A stretch of 64,000 nucleotides of DNA from Grifola frondosa (GCA_001683735.1 LUGG01000001.1:2108001-2172000); one strand, 5' to 3'. Shown: positions 20,640 to 32,530, numbered from the stretch's first letter. Notes: generated by a model from the letters alone, not told the origin. Numbers and translations: made by a program.

Positions 20640-22316
20640 TATCATATGTATAGGTAGGGCTATCTGCGCGAATGGGCGGTGATGCTGCTGATGGCGCTTA
20701 TTTAGTCTTAGTGAAGCAACCATCATGGTGTGCTGCTTGGAAAACGATGTAGTCTTGTTGCCACCTCACCTCCGTCGCACCGAGCCGTCTGGACGTCTCG
20801 GAATCACACGTTAGCGTCTCATTGGGAGGTGGAAAGGGGACGTATCGTACGCGGCCGAGGCCTTGGGACAATGTGTTAGATTATTGCATAGCACTCCGGA
20901 TTGTGTAATCAACGCGGCGACACGCCGCATGCATTATTATATTATTTGTTGCCTTTACATAGAGAAAAGGGACGAGACAGCACACAGCAGGGGAGGTGCT
21001 GAGACAATGCGGCAGCCGCATGTGCCGGAAATATCGCCTGGAGTTCAGGACTTGCCACAGGCGGAATTCTTCGCCGATGACACGGTTATAAGTGCTAATA
21101 GCTCGTGTTCGCCGTGAGGCAAGACCGATTTGAATGGCAATATGCTACCGGAGAACCACGAAACATTCTTGAGATATCCCATGACCCGCACTGTATGCAC
21201 CAATAAACGACTTGTCCTGTGGGTCCAAGTTGATCAGAGGAAAATGACCTCTCGATCGGTACCGAACCTGACAAATGAAACGCTTCCTTTGCCTGCAGTA
21301 GAAATACGTCATTGAAGAGGAGCATTGATTTCCACTTTTCAGCGTGGATCTTGCCAAGGGGTGGCGCGTTTACCTATTGTCGCCCATCATGGATCGTATC
21401 GGTACGGAAACCTCGCGTGCCCTGGCATTTACACGCCCGTAGTTCTGAATTTATTTTTGCACATTCCAGGCTGCTGAAGACCGTCATCGGACTCGATTGC
21501 GCACGGGTCCAGTTGGCGTGATCATTGACACAGAATGCAGATGCGTACCGTATCCAGAAGTATGGGGATTAGCAGGCTGCTGAATTGGTAGTCGGAGTAC
21601 TACTGTGCCCGAGGGGTTGGAAATACGGTGACTTGTAAGGGGAAAGATGAGCATGCGACATAGATAGATGGGCTTTCTGCGGGAATGGGATAGTCCTGCC
21701 GGCAATGAGCGTTGGAAGACCATGACACAGGATCTGATTGGGCAATAGAGACGACACGCACCGTGATTTATCAACCTTGATAGGCTGATTATACGGGGGT
21801 TCGATCCACGGTAAAGGAATTGCATTACCGCGAGAGATCTGCTGAGCAGAAATACGGCAACATAAAATGAAAGCAGTCCAGTAGCCACTTTGCCAAGTAG
21901 AGTACAGCTTGCCCTTTCCTAAATCAGTGAAGATTAGTGTGATGGGCGACTTGAGAAAGCTATAATGTTCAACCTTGCCACGTCTAATGTTCAACAGCTC
22001 ACCTGGGTGAGAGACACAAGGGCACGTGATTATGGAGGACGCGTGACTTCATCCACTTTCACGTCTATTCTGCATTGCAGACTTGATAGGAAAACATAAA
22101 AAAAGAATGGAGGCATGGGGGATTGGAGGGGCACTCAAATAAACAAATCAGTCAACTGTTCAAAGAAACTCCTAGCATTCCGTTATGCAGCGAACGCAGC
22201 ACAGAACGTAAGTTGTCCCATCCTCCAATCAACCATGCCACAAATACTCCGTTGCATGTTATGGGGACATTCCCTACCGTGGTATGTCCACAATACAAAA
22301 CACTCCAAGCGGCACC
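20640..22316. other. Gene-poor interval with degenerate sequence
   Basis: About 1.7 kb without a gene I can support. Several minus-strand frames of 70-140 codons (21095-21325, 21484-21994) have protein-like stretches but no start, splice structure or recognisable family, and could be relics. A short GGTTCGATCC near 21800 looked like a tRNA T-arm but has no matching cloverleaf. Confidence 0.4.
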
Positions 22317-23735
22317 ATGAAAGCCCTTGTGTCGTTTGGCATCCAAGACGTACGCCTCATCGACGCATTTATCCCAGAGATATTCGACCTGACGTGATCC
22401 TGAAAATTAGTAGATCGGCTATGTTTGGTTCGGACCTTCACCTTCATCATGGAGAAATTGCCGCTCTCCAAAAGGGTGACATATTGGGTCATGAAGTGCG
22501 TAGTCGCCATAAAACCTGACAGAGATGGTGTTGATGTCATTGTCCTAATAGTTTATGGGGATGGTCGACAAGATCGGTCCGAACTTCAACAACCTTCAAG
22601 TCAGTCAGCGCATAGTCGCCTTGTTCCAGAAGTACTGCTTGCGGAGTATGCAAGTATTGCAAGCCGAAGTTATCGTCAAAGTCCTGTGACAGAACGAATC
22701 CTTCTACCTAAGCCTCGGAAATTGTTCAGCGATCTGAAGTCAAGGGTTCAAAATGTAATGGGTCATGGTCAGGATGCCGGCTTCTTCGGTTACTCCCACT
22801 TCACTGGTGGACAAGCCAAATATGTCCGGGTCCCTACAAGGAATGTTAACCTTCTTCCAATACCAGACGAGGTTTCAGACACTTTACCTCTTAGACGTGC
22901 TGTGAATGTACTGGATACGGACGTCAAGGAAGGAGATGTAATGATTCGGCGTGTAGGTGAATCTCCAACCAAGTGTTGTTCGGCATGTATGACGACGCAC
23001 GGCACGTCAGGTCTTGGGCCTATCGGACAATGTGTGACGAAATTCGCGAACGTGAAGGGCGCTTTGTGTGTGATAGAGATAGACAAAATCCCAGAAGGTG
23101 GAATTCGCACAACAAAAGAGTGGCATCGAAACGATCGACTTCTCCCAATGCACGTCGTCGAGCGCATCCAGGAGCTGGTTCCAGGTAGCATCGCGTGGCT
23201 ATGGATTGCAATAGGTATCTTCAAATATTCACGGCAGGCTGCGAAATGTTTGTGCGCTTAAGTACATTTCATCCGCCGAACGTCTCTTGCGCAAAGCTGA
23301 GAAGCTGGCGGCTGATGTGTTCTGGAATCGCGAATGAGATGATCATATCTGTCAAGAAAGGTGGTCGATGCGGCATTATCGCGACTTACGCTGGCTACGC
23401 TTCAATTTGGGCGCCGTAGCGGAGAAGGGCATTCACTTTATAGACGACAGCCAAGCTCCGGTGCACAATCGGCAGAAGATTTTGGACTACCTCGCATCCC
23501 TGGAAAATTCGACCCCACTTCATGGATCTTTCAGCCAACCAAGCTGTGGAATTCCGTTTATTTTCAACTTGGCTAAAGCATGATTACGCACTGTGTGCCC
23601 ATCGAGGACTTCCCAAAGTTATACGAGGCGTTTGAAAAGAGAGTAGGAGGTGTAGAAAAGGTCTTTGTGGAGATGAAGTTCTCGAACGCGCCTTTTCCAG
23701 GATGTCCAAAGTTGAGCAACGTTGAAACGTTGAAG
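22317..23735 (+). pseudogene. Zinc-type alcohol / formaldehyde dehydrogenase pseudogene
   Basis: The ancestral enzyme is a medium-chain dehydrogenase of the glutathione-independent formaldehyde dehydrogenase type. Blocks in order: MKALVSFGIQDVRLIDAFIP, DVILKISRSAMFGSDLHLHH, GEIAALQKGDILGHE, VDKIGPNFNNLQVSQRIVAL, FFGYSHFTGG, YVRVPTRNVNLLPIPDEVSD, DVKEGDV, LGPIGQCV, NEMIISVKKGGRCGIIATYA and IEDFPKLYEAFEKRVGGVEK. They lie in all three frames, with many stops and shifts: TGA after DLT at 22399, a shift at the structural-zinc CxxC region near 22640, and others. The catalytic zinc Cys that normally precedes GSDLH is Phe here. Damage is too extensive to be sequencing error, so this is a dead copy. 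Its intact blocks suggest fairly recent loss. Confidence 0.85.
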
Positions 23736-24048
23736 ACTGGGCTGAAGTGGCAGAGGAAGCTATTGACGCGACCACAATCATGCCTACGTGCATGCTTTGT
23801 ATGCAGCATTGACTGTATATTGATAGCTTCTACTTGCAAAGCCAGAGCGTAGCATGTAGCAGCTTTAGCCGTCGAACGTGCGTTGTTTCACGCGACGCGT
23901 TGACCACGTGCTCACGATGGCTTTCGACGGCCACAGGTGACAGGACAGTGGCTTCGAATTCTTGTATAATGTGTATAAAATCCAACTGGCATTCAGTCCA
24001 ACTGGCATTCAGCTATGTCCAGCTTCCTTTCTCCTTCTGCTACATAAA
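23736..24048. promoter_or_regulatory. Promoter region of the AIM6-like gene with TATA box and tandem repeat
   Basis: TATAAAA at 23974-23980 lies 69 bases before ATG 24049. Directly after it, TCCAACTGGCATTCAG is repeated twice head to tail (23981-23996 and 23997-24012). The rest shows no coding signal. Confidence 0.6.
23981..24012 (+). repeat. Perfect 16-bp tandem duplication
   Basis: TCCAACTGGCATTCAG occurs twice in perfect tandem between the TATA box and the start codon of the AIM6-like gene. It could be a recent slippage duplication. Confidence 0.9.
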
Positions 24049-25186
24049 ATGAAAGCATCTCTGGCCAGCGTTTCAACTCTCTTCCTCCTCGCCGCGGGTA
24101 AACCCACCGTCGATCAACAGATCGCGTTTCTTGAGTCATCGAACTCGAGTCTCCTAAGGTACCCCACGCAATTTACGCAAAACATTATGCCGAAGGCGAT
24201 ACATTCCCACAATGACTGTATGTGTAATGATGAGTCGGTGGATACTTTGATCTCATTGTATATGCACAGATTGGCGAGATGTGCCGCTTCTGACAGCCCT
24301 CAGCTTCGGCGTTGCCAGCGTGGAAGCGGACGTTTGGCTCATCAATAAAACATTATTTGTGGGTTGTAATAGGCTTATTATCTTTTGATGCTGAACATAA
24401 ACCAACTTGTAGGTTGGCCATGAGTCTGCGGCGCTCACCCCAGATCGCACCTTGGATTCGCTCTACATCCAGCCACTCCTTGAGATCCTGGGCAAACAAA
24501 ATCCGAAGGACAAGTTTACTACCGGCTCTACTCAAGCGAAGTATGTATTGTTCGTTTCAGCTTCTCGTGTTTCAGTTTCAGCTCATGAAGACCCTCTCAG
24601 CGGAGTGTTTGATACAGCTGGGGATCAAACTCTTCAACTGTTGGTGGACATCAAGACCGATGGTGTCGAGTACGTGGCAAAGTTTGATTTCGTGAATCTG
24701 GCGCTGAAAATTGATATAGGGCATTGCCATTCATACTCGCAGCTTTTCAACCTCTGCGGGAGGCCGGTTACCTCACTACATTCAGTAATGGCACCTTGAC
24801 GCAGTCAGTGGTGACCGTGGTGGGTACTGGGAATACCAATTTAGAATCAGTAAGGCTTTATCTCCACGGGACTACTTCTTCGATGCTCCCTTGATGCAAT
24901 TGACCGACCCATCTCTAAACACCACCTGGGATCCAACACTATCACCTTTGGCTTCAACTGACTATGCTGAAGCTGTGGGTTGGAGCGGCATCGGTAATAT
25001 ATCTGATGCCCAACGCGCTAATATCACCAAGTTTGTCGGAGACGCACACGCACGGGGATTTTAGCCAGATTTTGGGATACTCCCGCTTGGCCCATTCACG
25101 CTAGAACAAACGTTTGGAGAGAGTTGCTGAATGGCGGGGCAGACTGGCTGAATGCAGACGACTTGAAGGCTGCCAGCGAGTTCTAG
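24049..25186 (+). CDS. AIM6: AIM6-like secreted phosphodiesterase (PI-PLC-like TIM barrel)
   Basis: AIM6 proteins have a PI-PLC/glycerophosphodiester phosphodiesterase-like barrel of unknown substrate; yeast mutants affect mitochondrial inheritance. The start MKASLASVSTLFLLAAG is a likely signal peptide. Exons carry KAIHSHNDYWRDVPLLTALS (the His/Asn/Asp metal-site block), FGVASVEADVWLINKTLFVG, HESAALTPDRTLDSLYIQPL, TLQLLVDIKTDG, DYFFDAPLMQLTDPSLNTTW and GWSGIGNISDAQRANITKFV. The tail matches the family (RFWDTPAWPIHARTNVWREL, ending LKAASEF at 25186). Two -1 breaks occur: about 24845-24855 before ALSPRDYFF, and at the T run 25059-25062, where one extra T restores FLARFWDTP. Otherwise intact, so probably a functional gene with assembly errors, though it sits beside a true pseudogene. 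Confidence 0.78.
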
Positions 25187-26221
25187 ACAGCGGCGCACGT
25201 CGAGGCCTGTCTGTATATTCTAATTTGATGTCAACCAGAATCTTCCAAGGTTGAACTGGGGTCTGAAGATCTCTCCAAAACTCGCCCTACAGTTCCCAAG
25301 TACTGTTGCGCATTGCGCATCATCGATTATCTCTCAGTGTGTTCCTAATGCTCAATTATTTTAACAGCATTAATCGCTGTCGCAGGACAAATGCTTTTAA
25401 GTCCCTGCAGTATCTTGTAAGTACCAGATGCACGACATCTCCCGCGACTTTCCATAGTCTCCACACCTTCCATACTGGTGTTAGTGCGCCAATGGCTCAC
25501 GTACTTTTTTGATAGAAGTCTATCATAGTATGCTTTTCTCATGTGGTACTGCGACTCAGACATGATCCTAAACAACGGTATGTCGTTACGTGATCCCTTT
25601 AAGATAGTATGATGAGATAATCATCTAAACGTCTAGTCAGCGACATGTTTCTCCACGATTCTCTCGAAATTCACGTAAGTTTTGCGTGCGCGCATGATTC
25701 CTTTGTCCAGATCACAGTGTCTATCCACAGAGAAGAGAGAATCCAGTTCATCTGACTGAATTCGCGAGCGGATCTTTCCCTTCGACGTGCATGCAAGCGA
25801 AGACGAATTTGGCGATCTCTCGCATGCACTTCACCAATAATTATGTAGACCGATCATATACGTACAGTTTGCAATATTTGCTCCACCGATCATGTGGGTA
25901 TCCGATATCTCACACGTACGGGAAATTCCTATCTACTTCTCATCTATGTACACAGTCCAGACAGCGACCGAAATAAAAATCTTCCGGGTCAGATTCTTCC
26001 TCAGAATTGTCCAGAACCACTTGTAGCTTGTCAAAGGTCATACATCAAGGGGCTGCCGAACATTCTAGAAAATAAATTCGTCTACTGCATAACTCATTAT
26101 GTTATAAAGGTTCGGATATCACCGTCCTGTCCTCTCCAGTCGTCGAGTCCTCTTGAAAGAATTCAGGACATATAAAACCAGCCCGGCAAATTTCTACATG
26201 CGAAGCCGGGCTCCACGGCCT
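25187..26221. other. Gene-poor interval
   Basis: About 1 kb of A/T-rich sequence with only short frames; I see nothing assignable. Confidence 0.4.
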
Positions 26222-26545
26222 TCAGAGAACCAGCATCGCCTTCTCCCGCTTTACCTCCGATTCGAAGAAGTAGAGCGGCCACACTACACCGGTTATAATT
26301 TCTGCTTCAAGCGTTCTACCTTGAAGCACCGATGAAGATACTTCATCGAACAGCTGGCGTAACTCCGGTGGACAAAACTCGCATTTTGAACGAATGTAGC
26401 GGTAGGTGTAACACTCTCTTTCTCGAAACAGCTGATAAGATAATTGTTGTTGTGTCTGCGCTGCAGCGACTATTAGGCTGCTTTCGTCACTGGAAATATT
26501 GCGGGCAGAAAGATTACCGCTAAAAAGTAGAACCTGTTCAGGCAC
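26222..26545 (-). pseudogene. Possible relic of a fungal transcription-factor domain
   Basis: A minus-strand frame contains CEFCPPELRQLFDEVSSSVL and GVVWPLYFFESEVKREKAML. The W-P-L-Y-x-x-E pattern recalls the WPLF-x-A-G segment of the Fungal_trans_2 domain found in Zn2Cys6 regulators. There is no DNA-binding part, no clear start and no convincing neighbouring exon. It may be a fragment of a decayed gene or chance; confidence is low. Confidence 0.25.
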
Positions 26546-26716
26546 CTGTCAATTCATATTTTGTTATCAAGCATGTACCTCTCCTTTCAGCGGGCTCTTC
26601 CGTCCGAAATCATGATATTGAACATTGTGACGATCCTAAAATGGCAACTTGCATGGCATTGCTACCTCCTCCATCCACCTATCTTACAATTTCCCAGTAA
26701 CGTCAAACCTAGTTCT

Positions 26717-28037
26717 TCACCCAGCAAATGCATAGCGCCACATTCCACCTTGAAACTGACCAGACAGATCGACCACGAACAGGTTCCCGGAGTCAGGGTA
26801 GAGAGCTTGTCTGCTGGCGTCGCCTCCGCACGCACCGCAGTGCGCGGTAGTGACGTATAATTGGTCATTGTTTGGGCCTGCCGGTCAAAGCGTCAATATA
26901 ATTCAATTACAGAAGTCTTTCTTACCGCCGAAGCAACACGCCGTGATATTCAGCGCAGTGGGGAAGAAGACTTCCAGATCTATCGCGCCGTCCCTGGTGT
27001 ATCTTATGATCCTGGAGCCACCCCATCTGCACCGTCAGAAGACATCAGTGTCACTGAACTTGACATGGGATACAATGACGAACCGTGCTGACCATATGCC
27101 TCCATCCTTATCGATACAGAGTCCATCGGGGTACGTTCCCTCAGGCAACCCTTGTGAGAGCGCATCTACGAAAACTCGACGACCAGATAAGCTCCCGGCA
27201 TCCAAGTCGTAATCGTAAGCATATATCTTGTTGACAAACGAATCGGTGAAAAACCTGACGGCAACATTGGTCAGGGCACTGGCATCATCAGACAGACGTG
27301 ACGTGCTCACATGGTTTCTCCATCTGCGCTCCGCCGAGCCCATTCGAATCCTGGAAGGGATTGCTATGTACGTGAGATGGCGTTATGGTGCATTCTACGG
27401 CCAAACGCACCGTAAACGGGCCGGGGTCAATCACGGTGCAGATATCGCCTTCAGGATCGTACATGTACAATTGTCCCGGCACTTCGCTATCTTTATGGAA
27501 GATAGTGCCTGCGATGAAGCGTCCCTTGCTGTCGCAAGCACCGTCGTTGAACCTAGTGAATGGCCGATAATTTGAAGGAATTGGCTTGCAGAGATAGCGG
27601 AGCGCTGAATTGCCTTCTATGACAGCAAACCCTTGGGCGGTCACGCAAGCCAGCTGCGAGGAAGCTGGTAAGATTCAGCTCCCGAGTGATTCACTAGGCT
27701 ACTCACCCCATCTCCGTTTCGACGGAAGGCCAGGCAGGTTACAGGGTCTTCGAAGTGCTCGATAATGAGCTCTGATGTGGGAATAGTGTAGTGTAAGACC
27801 TAAGGTGTTCGTCAATTATTCCTTAGTCTTGTGATCATCAGGATGACCGTTACTTTGTTCTGTTCAATGTCGACAAAGTGCAACGTCGAGGTCCTGGAGT
27901 CGTAGATGGGCCCTGACGCCGTGGCGTGTTGCAGTCATCTCAGGCTAATAAAGACCTTCGTAGAGGTTACCTTCACCCAGCTTGCAATTTGTCTGCAGGA
28001 GGGGGAACTTGACCGTGATGCGTCGTAGAGAGCTCAT
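26717..28037 (-). CDS. SMP-30 / gluconolactonase / regucalcin-like protein
   Basis: This six-bladed propeller family hydrolyses sugar lactones using a divalent cation. From ATG 28037: MSSLRRITVKFPLLQTNCKL, then GEGPIYDSRTSTLHFVDIEQ (the metal-binding E-G-P motif at the start of blade 1). LHYTIPTSELIIEHFEDPVT, CLAFRRNGDG, RFNDGACDSKGRFIAGTI (metal ligand N-D), DSNGLG, YVTDSFVNKIYAYDYDLDAG and PDGLCIDKDGGIWSARWGG (ligand D) follow. It ends GQFQGGMWRYAFAG at the TGA 26717-26719. All the family's metal ligands appear to be present. Short introns separate the blocks; one acceptor joins LGE to GPIY with phase 1. No signal peptide, so probably cytosolic. Substrate not predictable. Confidence 0.88.
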
Positions 28038-28457
28038 TTTGGAGTATCTGGCCTTCAAGCAGAGGGAGGCATGCCGTACACCACCCCTTATATGCATGCC
28101 ACTACTCCATACACATGAGAAATGAAGAGTATAGTGAGATAAGCGGCGTATCTAGAATCAGTGAGGAATGACATAGAGGTTAAGCACTCTTCCTCCGGAT
28201 ACCGTAAAGGCTTCTTGGTTATCTGCCTAGCCATCTTGTACTCTCCATTACCTCACAAGATCGATGATATAATTGCTTCAAATCATGTCCAACGCGTATT
28301 GGACCGAAGGCCCGAAGTATCACACCGATATATGCATCTTGAATGGGGGAAGTGGAACGTTAACTTGGCATTAAGCGACGGAACAATGTACAACGGGCCA
28401 ACAAGGATACAATTCAGCGAGCTATCAGATGAATATGAGCGTCGTGTATTCATATAT
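28038..28457. other. Interval between SMP-30 and acyl carrier protein genes
   Basis: It contains the SMP-30 promoter and the ACP 3' end. A 112-codon plus-strand frame (28161-28499) runs opposite both genes without splice or family support and is not called. Confidence 0.4.
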
Positions 28458-29002
28458 TATTTCAGCGGAATCCTACCTTCTGGTGTCTTGGCAATGTAAT
28501 CGATAGCTGAAGAAAAGCTTGCCTCAGAAATGTTTCCTCCATGACAAGGGGGGTTCATACCTTGCTGCACGGTTCTAATCTCGTCAGCCTCCGCGTCAGG
28601 GATCTCAATGGAGAACTCCTTCACGGCGTTGTCTCCGTAAGTGGTCTATTCCTTTCAACTTTTTGTCGCGACATACCTCTTCCACTGCCATGACTACCTC
28701 AACAGCATCGAGACTATCAAGACCGAGGTCTTCCATGAATGACGAATTCGTGCTAAGCTGTATATGGAGAGATGGTGAGAAATAACAGGAATTCGAAGAC
28801 ACTGGTGACGGCCAACCTTTTCGGGCTTGACCTTCTCAAAACCCTTCAAAACATCGATCACACGGGTAGTGATCTGCTCTTTTGTGAGGCCCGCAGCGGC
28901 AGAAAACGCAGCACACTGGATGATCCGACTCCGCTGCTGGGGAACGGCAAATGCAACCCGAGGTAGCGCGATGCGTCGAGCAGCCAGGCGAAGGAAAGAC
29001 AT
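28458..29002 (-). CDS. ACP1: Mitochondrial acyl carrier protein
   Basis: This is the carrier of type II fatty acid synthesis (lipoate precursor) in the mitochondrial matrix, and a subunit associated with complex I and Fe-S assembly in many fungi. ATG 29002 opens an Arg-rich presequence (MSFLRLAARRIALPRVAFAV). The domain follows: LTKEQITTRVIDVLKGFEKV, KPEK, LSTNSSFMEDLGLDSLDAVE with the phosphopantetheine Ser in DSLD, VVMAVEEEF, IEIPDAEADEIRTVQQAIDY and IAKTPE. Four short exons; the stop (28458-28460) lies a few codons after TPE, and the last residues are less certain. The length (about 130 residues) is normal. Confidence 0.92.
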
Positions 29003-30223
29003 GTCTGTTGAGAGAGGACGCGTTCACCGTTCGAGGAGGATTTCGCCGCACACACGTCAACTCCGCCGGGTGTAACCGAGGCGCCTTATGTAATCACAGC
29101 TATAGCGCTCGCCGCGCGCCACACATGCTACATATCTACCATAGCGTCTGATTTCGATAGATCTATCAGACTCGAAGGAAAGGCGAGCACGCAACTCCAT
29201 TCACCAGCACCTCTTGTTGTGCAGAAATGCTCGATAATATTAATTAATGATGGATTGCAAACAACAAATTATCGTCGAAAACGACTCATCGGCACTGTGG
29301 CAGAACCCCATCTTTAGGGTTAGGTCGGAACGGTCACCGTGCAGAACCGAGGCAGGCACAAGTCGATGTCCAATGCGTAACAGCGTTAGCTACCTTCCGC
29401 GTGTACAGCACCAGAATAGTACGCCGGTATGAATGAGGACGAGTGTTACAGCCATAGCCCCATCACTGCACATGGCCATTTCAGTCGTCCTGGCTACTAG
29501 TTCATCTTGCCTAATCCTGGCTGTTTGAGGAGAGGACAGCAAAGCAGGCGTCACAGCCCCAAGGTACTCGCACCACCAGATGTTGCAGGACAGCTGAGTG
29601 TCGAACCATCAAGTGTAGTCAGAACAGCAGCGAAACTGCCTACGCACTTCGACGGAGCTGGCATACAATCCACCGGTTGTCATCTTGTTTCTGCAGTGAT
29701 AGACCATACACAACCAAGCTCTGGAGAACCTTGAATCGTGTGTAGAGCCGAGTGTCGAGAGTTGCAGCGTGGTAGCTTTCCGTGGGCATCCGGGAGTTCT
29801 CAGACAATCCAAAAGTTCGATATAGCATCCCAAAGCGATATTGTCGGCCTGGAGATAGTATTGAGGTCGTATTGCCTGGCAGGAAACGAACGCAACACCT
29901 TTTTTCGTTTTAGTCCATTTGCGCACTGGCGGTTGAGAAAGTCAAATAGACGCCCAACTCCACCCCGTGATTGGGTGGCTGAGAGCTTAACGGGAATAGC
30001 CGGATAGAAACTATGCAGCTCAAGTCACGGTGGCTGTCACCCTAACAGTGCTCAGCCACCATTAACGACTGCAAGATCGTCAAGGTGAGAGCTTCAACAT
30101 ACTGGCCAGGAATACTTGCTGAACTTGCTGTATATTATTCTGTCTCGTCACCGCTAGGTTCGTCTGCTGTTTGACCCCCAGGATTTCCCAGATTGACTCC
30201 GTGCTTGGACTATTAGACGCGCC
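29003..30223. promoter_or_regulatory. Divergent promoter interval ACP / ribosomal protein uL13
   Basis: About 1.2 kb with no supported gene. It includes a near-palindrome around GATAGATCTATC (29156-29167). A 100-codon minus-strand frame near 29609-29926 lacks family support. The region should hold both promoters. Confidence 0.4.
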
Positions 30224-31004
30224 ATGGCCACTTTCTCCTCGACTCCCATTGTCATTGATGGCAAGGGCCATCTTCTCGGCCGGCTGGCCTCTATTATCTC
30301 CAAGCAGATTCTGAACGGCCAGAAGATTGTCGTCGTCCGGTGCGAGGAGATCAACATCTCCGGCAGCTTCTTCCGCAACAAGGTGCTTTACGCATTCAGG
30401 TCGGTGTACTGGCTTCTTTTACTGAACGCTTTATAATAGCTGCGATACCACAACTTCCTCCACAAACGCCACATTGTTAACCCGAAAAAGTCCGGCCCTT
30501 TCCATCATCGTGCACCGTCCAAGATTCTCTACCGGGCCATTCGCGGCATGGTCCCCCACAAGACTGCTCGCGGTGCAGCAGCTCTGGAACGCCTCAAGTT
30601 GTTTGAGGGTGTTCCCCCTCCTTATGATCGGAAGAAGCGTATGGTAGTTCCTGAGGCCCTCAGGGTTTTGCGGTTGAAGCCTGGTCGTAAGTACTGCACA
30701 GTGAAGGTAAGCTCTATGTGAGACTTCTACCCATGTGGGCCTTCCTGATAATTCTATTGCTACCCGTGTACCAGCGGCTGTCTCACGAGGTTGGATGGGG
30801 TTACAAGGACGTTGTCGACCGTCTTGAGGAGAAGAGGAAGGTCAAGGCTCAGGCCTTCCATGAGCGCAAGGTAGCTATCTAACTTGTTGGCTTTCTCGTC
30901 ATATTCACTCATAAGCTACTTAGATTGCGGCTCTCAAGCTGCGCCAAAAGGCCCTCGTGGATACCGCACCATCCTTCGAGAAGCTCACGCAGCTGGGCTA
31001 TTAG
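30224..31004 (+). CDS. RPL16: 60S ribosomal protein L16 (uL13, L13A)
   Basis: Structural protein of the large ribosomal subunit. Exons 30224-30382, 30440-30706, 30775-30870 and 30924-31004 splice in frame: [120 protein letters not shown], and the end [10 protein letters not shown] with TAG at 31002-31004. About 200 residues, as in other fungi, with no anomaly. The frame is intact throughout. Confidence 0.97.
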
Positions 31005-31435
31005 ATGGGATCCCTACATGGCTTACTGAGTTCTTCATTTGCGCTCTACTATGACCAGCTGCCATGCTATATTCCATGTATCCACCTATTGCTCTCTATG
31101 TGCGTTGTCGAGGGCGTCACTCGAATATGATACTATCGTCGCCGAGATGAGCGGTGCTGCTCCTTCCGGTGACATTTTGTACAACATAATAATTGGGGCG
31201 GGGTAATGAAATAGACTCCTAGTCAGACTATGACTCAGTGTGTCAGTTTGAATCGGTAACGATTTGTGTCGGAGATGAAATATGTGGGGCGCCGCGCTCC
31301 GGTCATAGCCGACGGGATTATACGCTGGTCTGGGCAAGTCCTTCTCACCAATCCTCGAGTTTGCTCGCTTCCCTTCACGTTTTCTCCTCTTTCTCCCTTC
31401 CCCTCGCCCGAATTCTCCTTCAGCACTACCTCACC
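31005..31435. promoter_or_regulatory. 3' end of RPL16 and promoter/leader of the KH-domain gene
   Basis: No gene is visible. From about 31365 to 31430 the plus strand is C/T-rich (TCTCCTCTTTCTCCCTTCCC), the usual leader of the following gene. Confidence 0.45.
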
Positions 31436-32530
31436 ATGCCGTCTGACTCCCCTGTTCACCGTGATGCTGGTGTGTTGTTAGCTCTCATAATTTTATTCTT
31501 GTTCTCATCGGTCCACACTCTCAGATTCTCCTGCGCAGTCCCGCTCGCCTTCTCCGGTGGGCAATGAGACGCTGACTCTTCGTGCACTCGTCAGTACGAA
31601 GGATGCTGGCGTTATCATTGGGAAGGCGGGGAAGAATGTAGCCGACCTCAGAGACCAGACTGGTGTCAAGGCCGGCGTTAGCAAGGTCATACCTGGTGTA
31701 CACGAACGGGTTCTGACCGTGACCGGTTCTGTGGAGGGTGTTGCGAAGGTTCGTCTCGATCCAATTTTAGTGCAAAAACGTTGCTTATTGAAGCCCTTGT
31801 GCAGGCCTACGCGCTCATCGTCTCGCAGCTCGTGTCCGCGAACCCCTCTTCACCGATCACATCCAACTCCTCAGCACCCCACACTGCCATCCGTCTTCTA
31901 ATATCACATAACCTTATGGGCAGCGTCATTGGTCGCAGCGGCCTCAAAATCAAGGCTATCCAGGATATTTCGGGCGCGCGCATGGTGGCTTCGAAAGACA
32001 TGCTTCCTCAATCCACGGAGCGGATCGTTGAGGTTCAGGGTTCTTCGGAGTCAATAGGCCATGCTATCGAGGAGATTGGGCGGTGTCTCCTGGAAGACTG
32101 GGAGAGGGGTCTGGGCACCGTTCTGTTCCATCCTGGTACAGGAGATGAACGGTCAGGCCGGCGTTCGACCCATCCATCCAACCGGAGGTCCAACGGTGAC
32201 GGCCGTGGACGAACATCACCCTCGCCGGGCTCCCCCTCATCCCAACAACCGACAAACTTACGCACGCAGAATATTTCTATCCCCTCCGATATGGTCGGCT
32301 GCATAATTGGGCGCAACGGCACAAAAATCACCGAGATTCGACGTCTTTCTGGATCTAAGATCTCTATCGCCAAAGAACCGCATGACGAGACTGGCGAGCG
32401 CATGTTCACCATCGTCGGTACTCCTGAGGCGAACGAGAAGGCACTGTTCCTGTTGTATAACCAACTGGAGAGCGAGAAGGAGAGAAGAGTTGGCCGGGAC
32501 CAGCAGCAGCAAGAGGAGCTGCAGGACTAA
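31436..32530 (+). CDS. RNA-binding protein with three KH domains (PCBP/hnRNP K/HEK2 type)
   Basis: Poly(C)-binding-type protein for mRNA regulation. Exons 31436-31469, 31525-31747 and 31804-32530 join in frame from MPSDSPVHRDADSPAQSRSP. KH1 has STKDAGVIIGKAGKNVADLR (GKAG loop). KH2 has LLISHNLMGSVIGRSGLKIK (GRSG loop). After a Ser/Arg/Gly-rich linker with SNRRSNGDGRGRTSPSPGSP, KH3 has IPSDMVGCIIGRNGTKITEI (GRNG loop). A Glu/Gln-rich tail ends QQQQEELQD. All three GxxG loops are intact, so RNA binding should be functional. The layout of two adjacent KH domains followed by a linker and a third matches the hnRNP K/PCBP group. Confidence 0.92.

Noticed and set aside
21760..21830. Possible tRNA (GGTTCGATCC)
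   Set aside because: The T-arm-like sequence has poor stem pairing and no acceptor, D- or anticodon arms at the right distance. No tRNA gene was recognised anywhere in the window.
28161..28499. 112-codon plus-strand frame
   Set aside because: It is opposite the 3' end of the ACP gene and the SMP-30 promoter; no domain and no splice signals.
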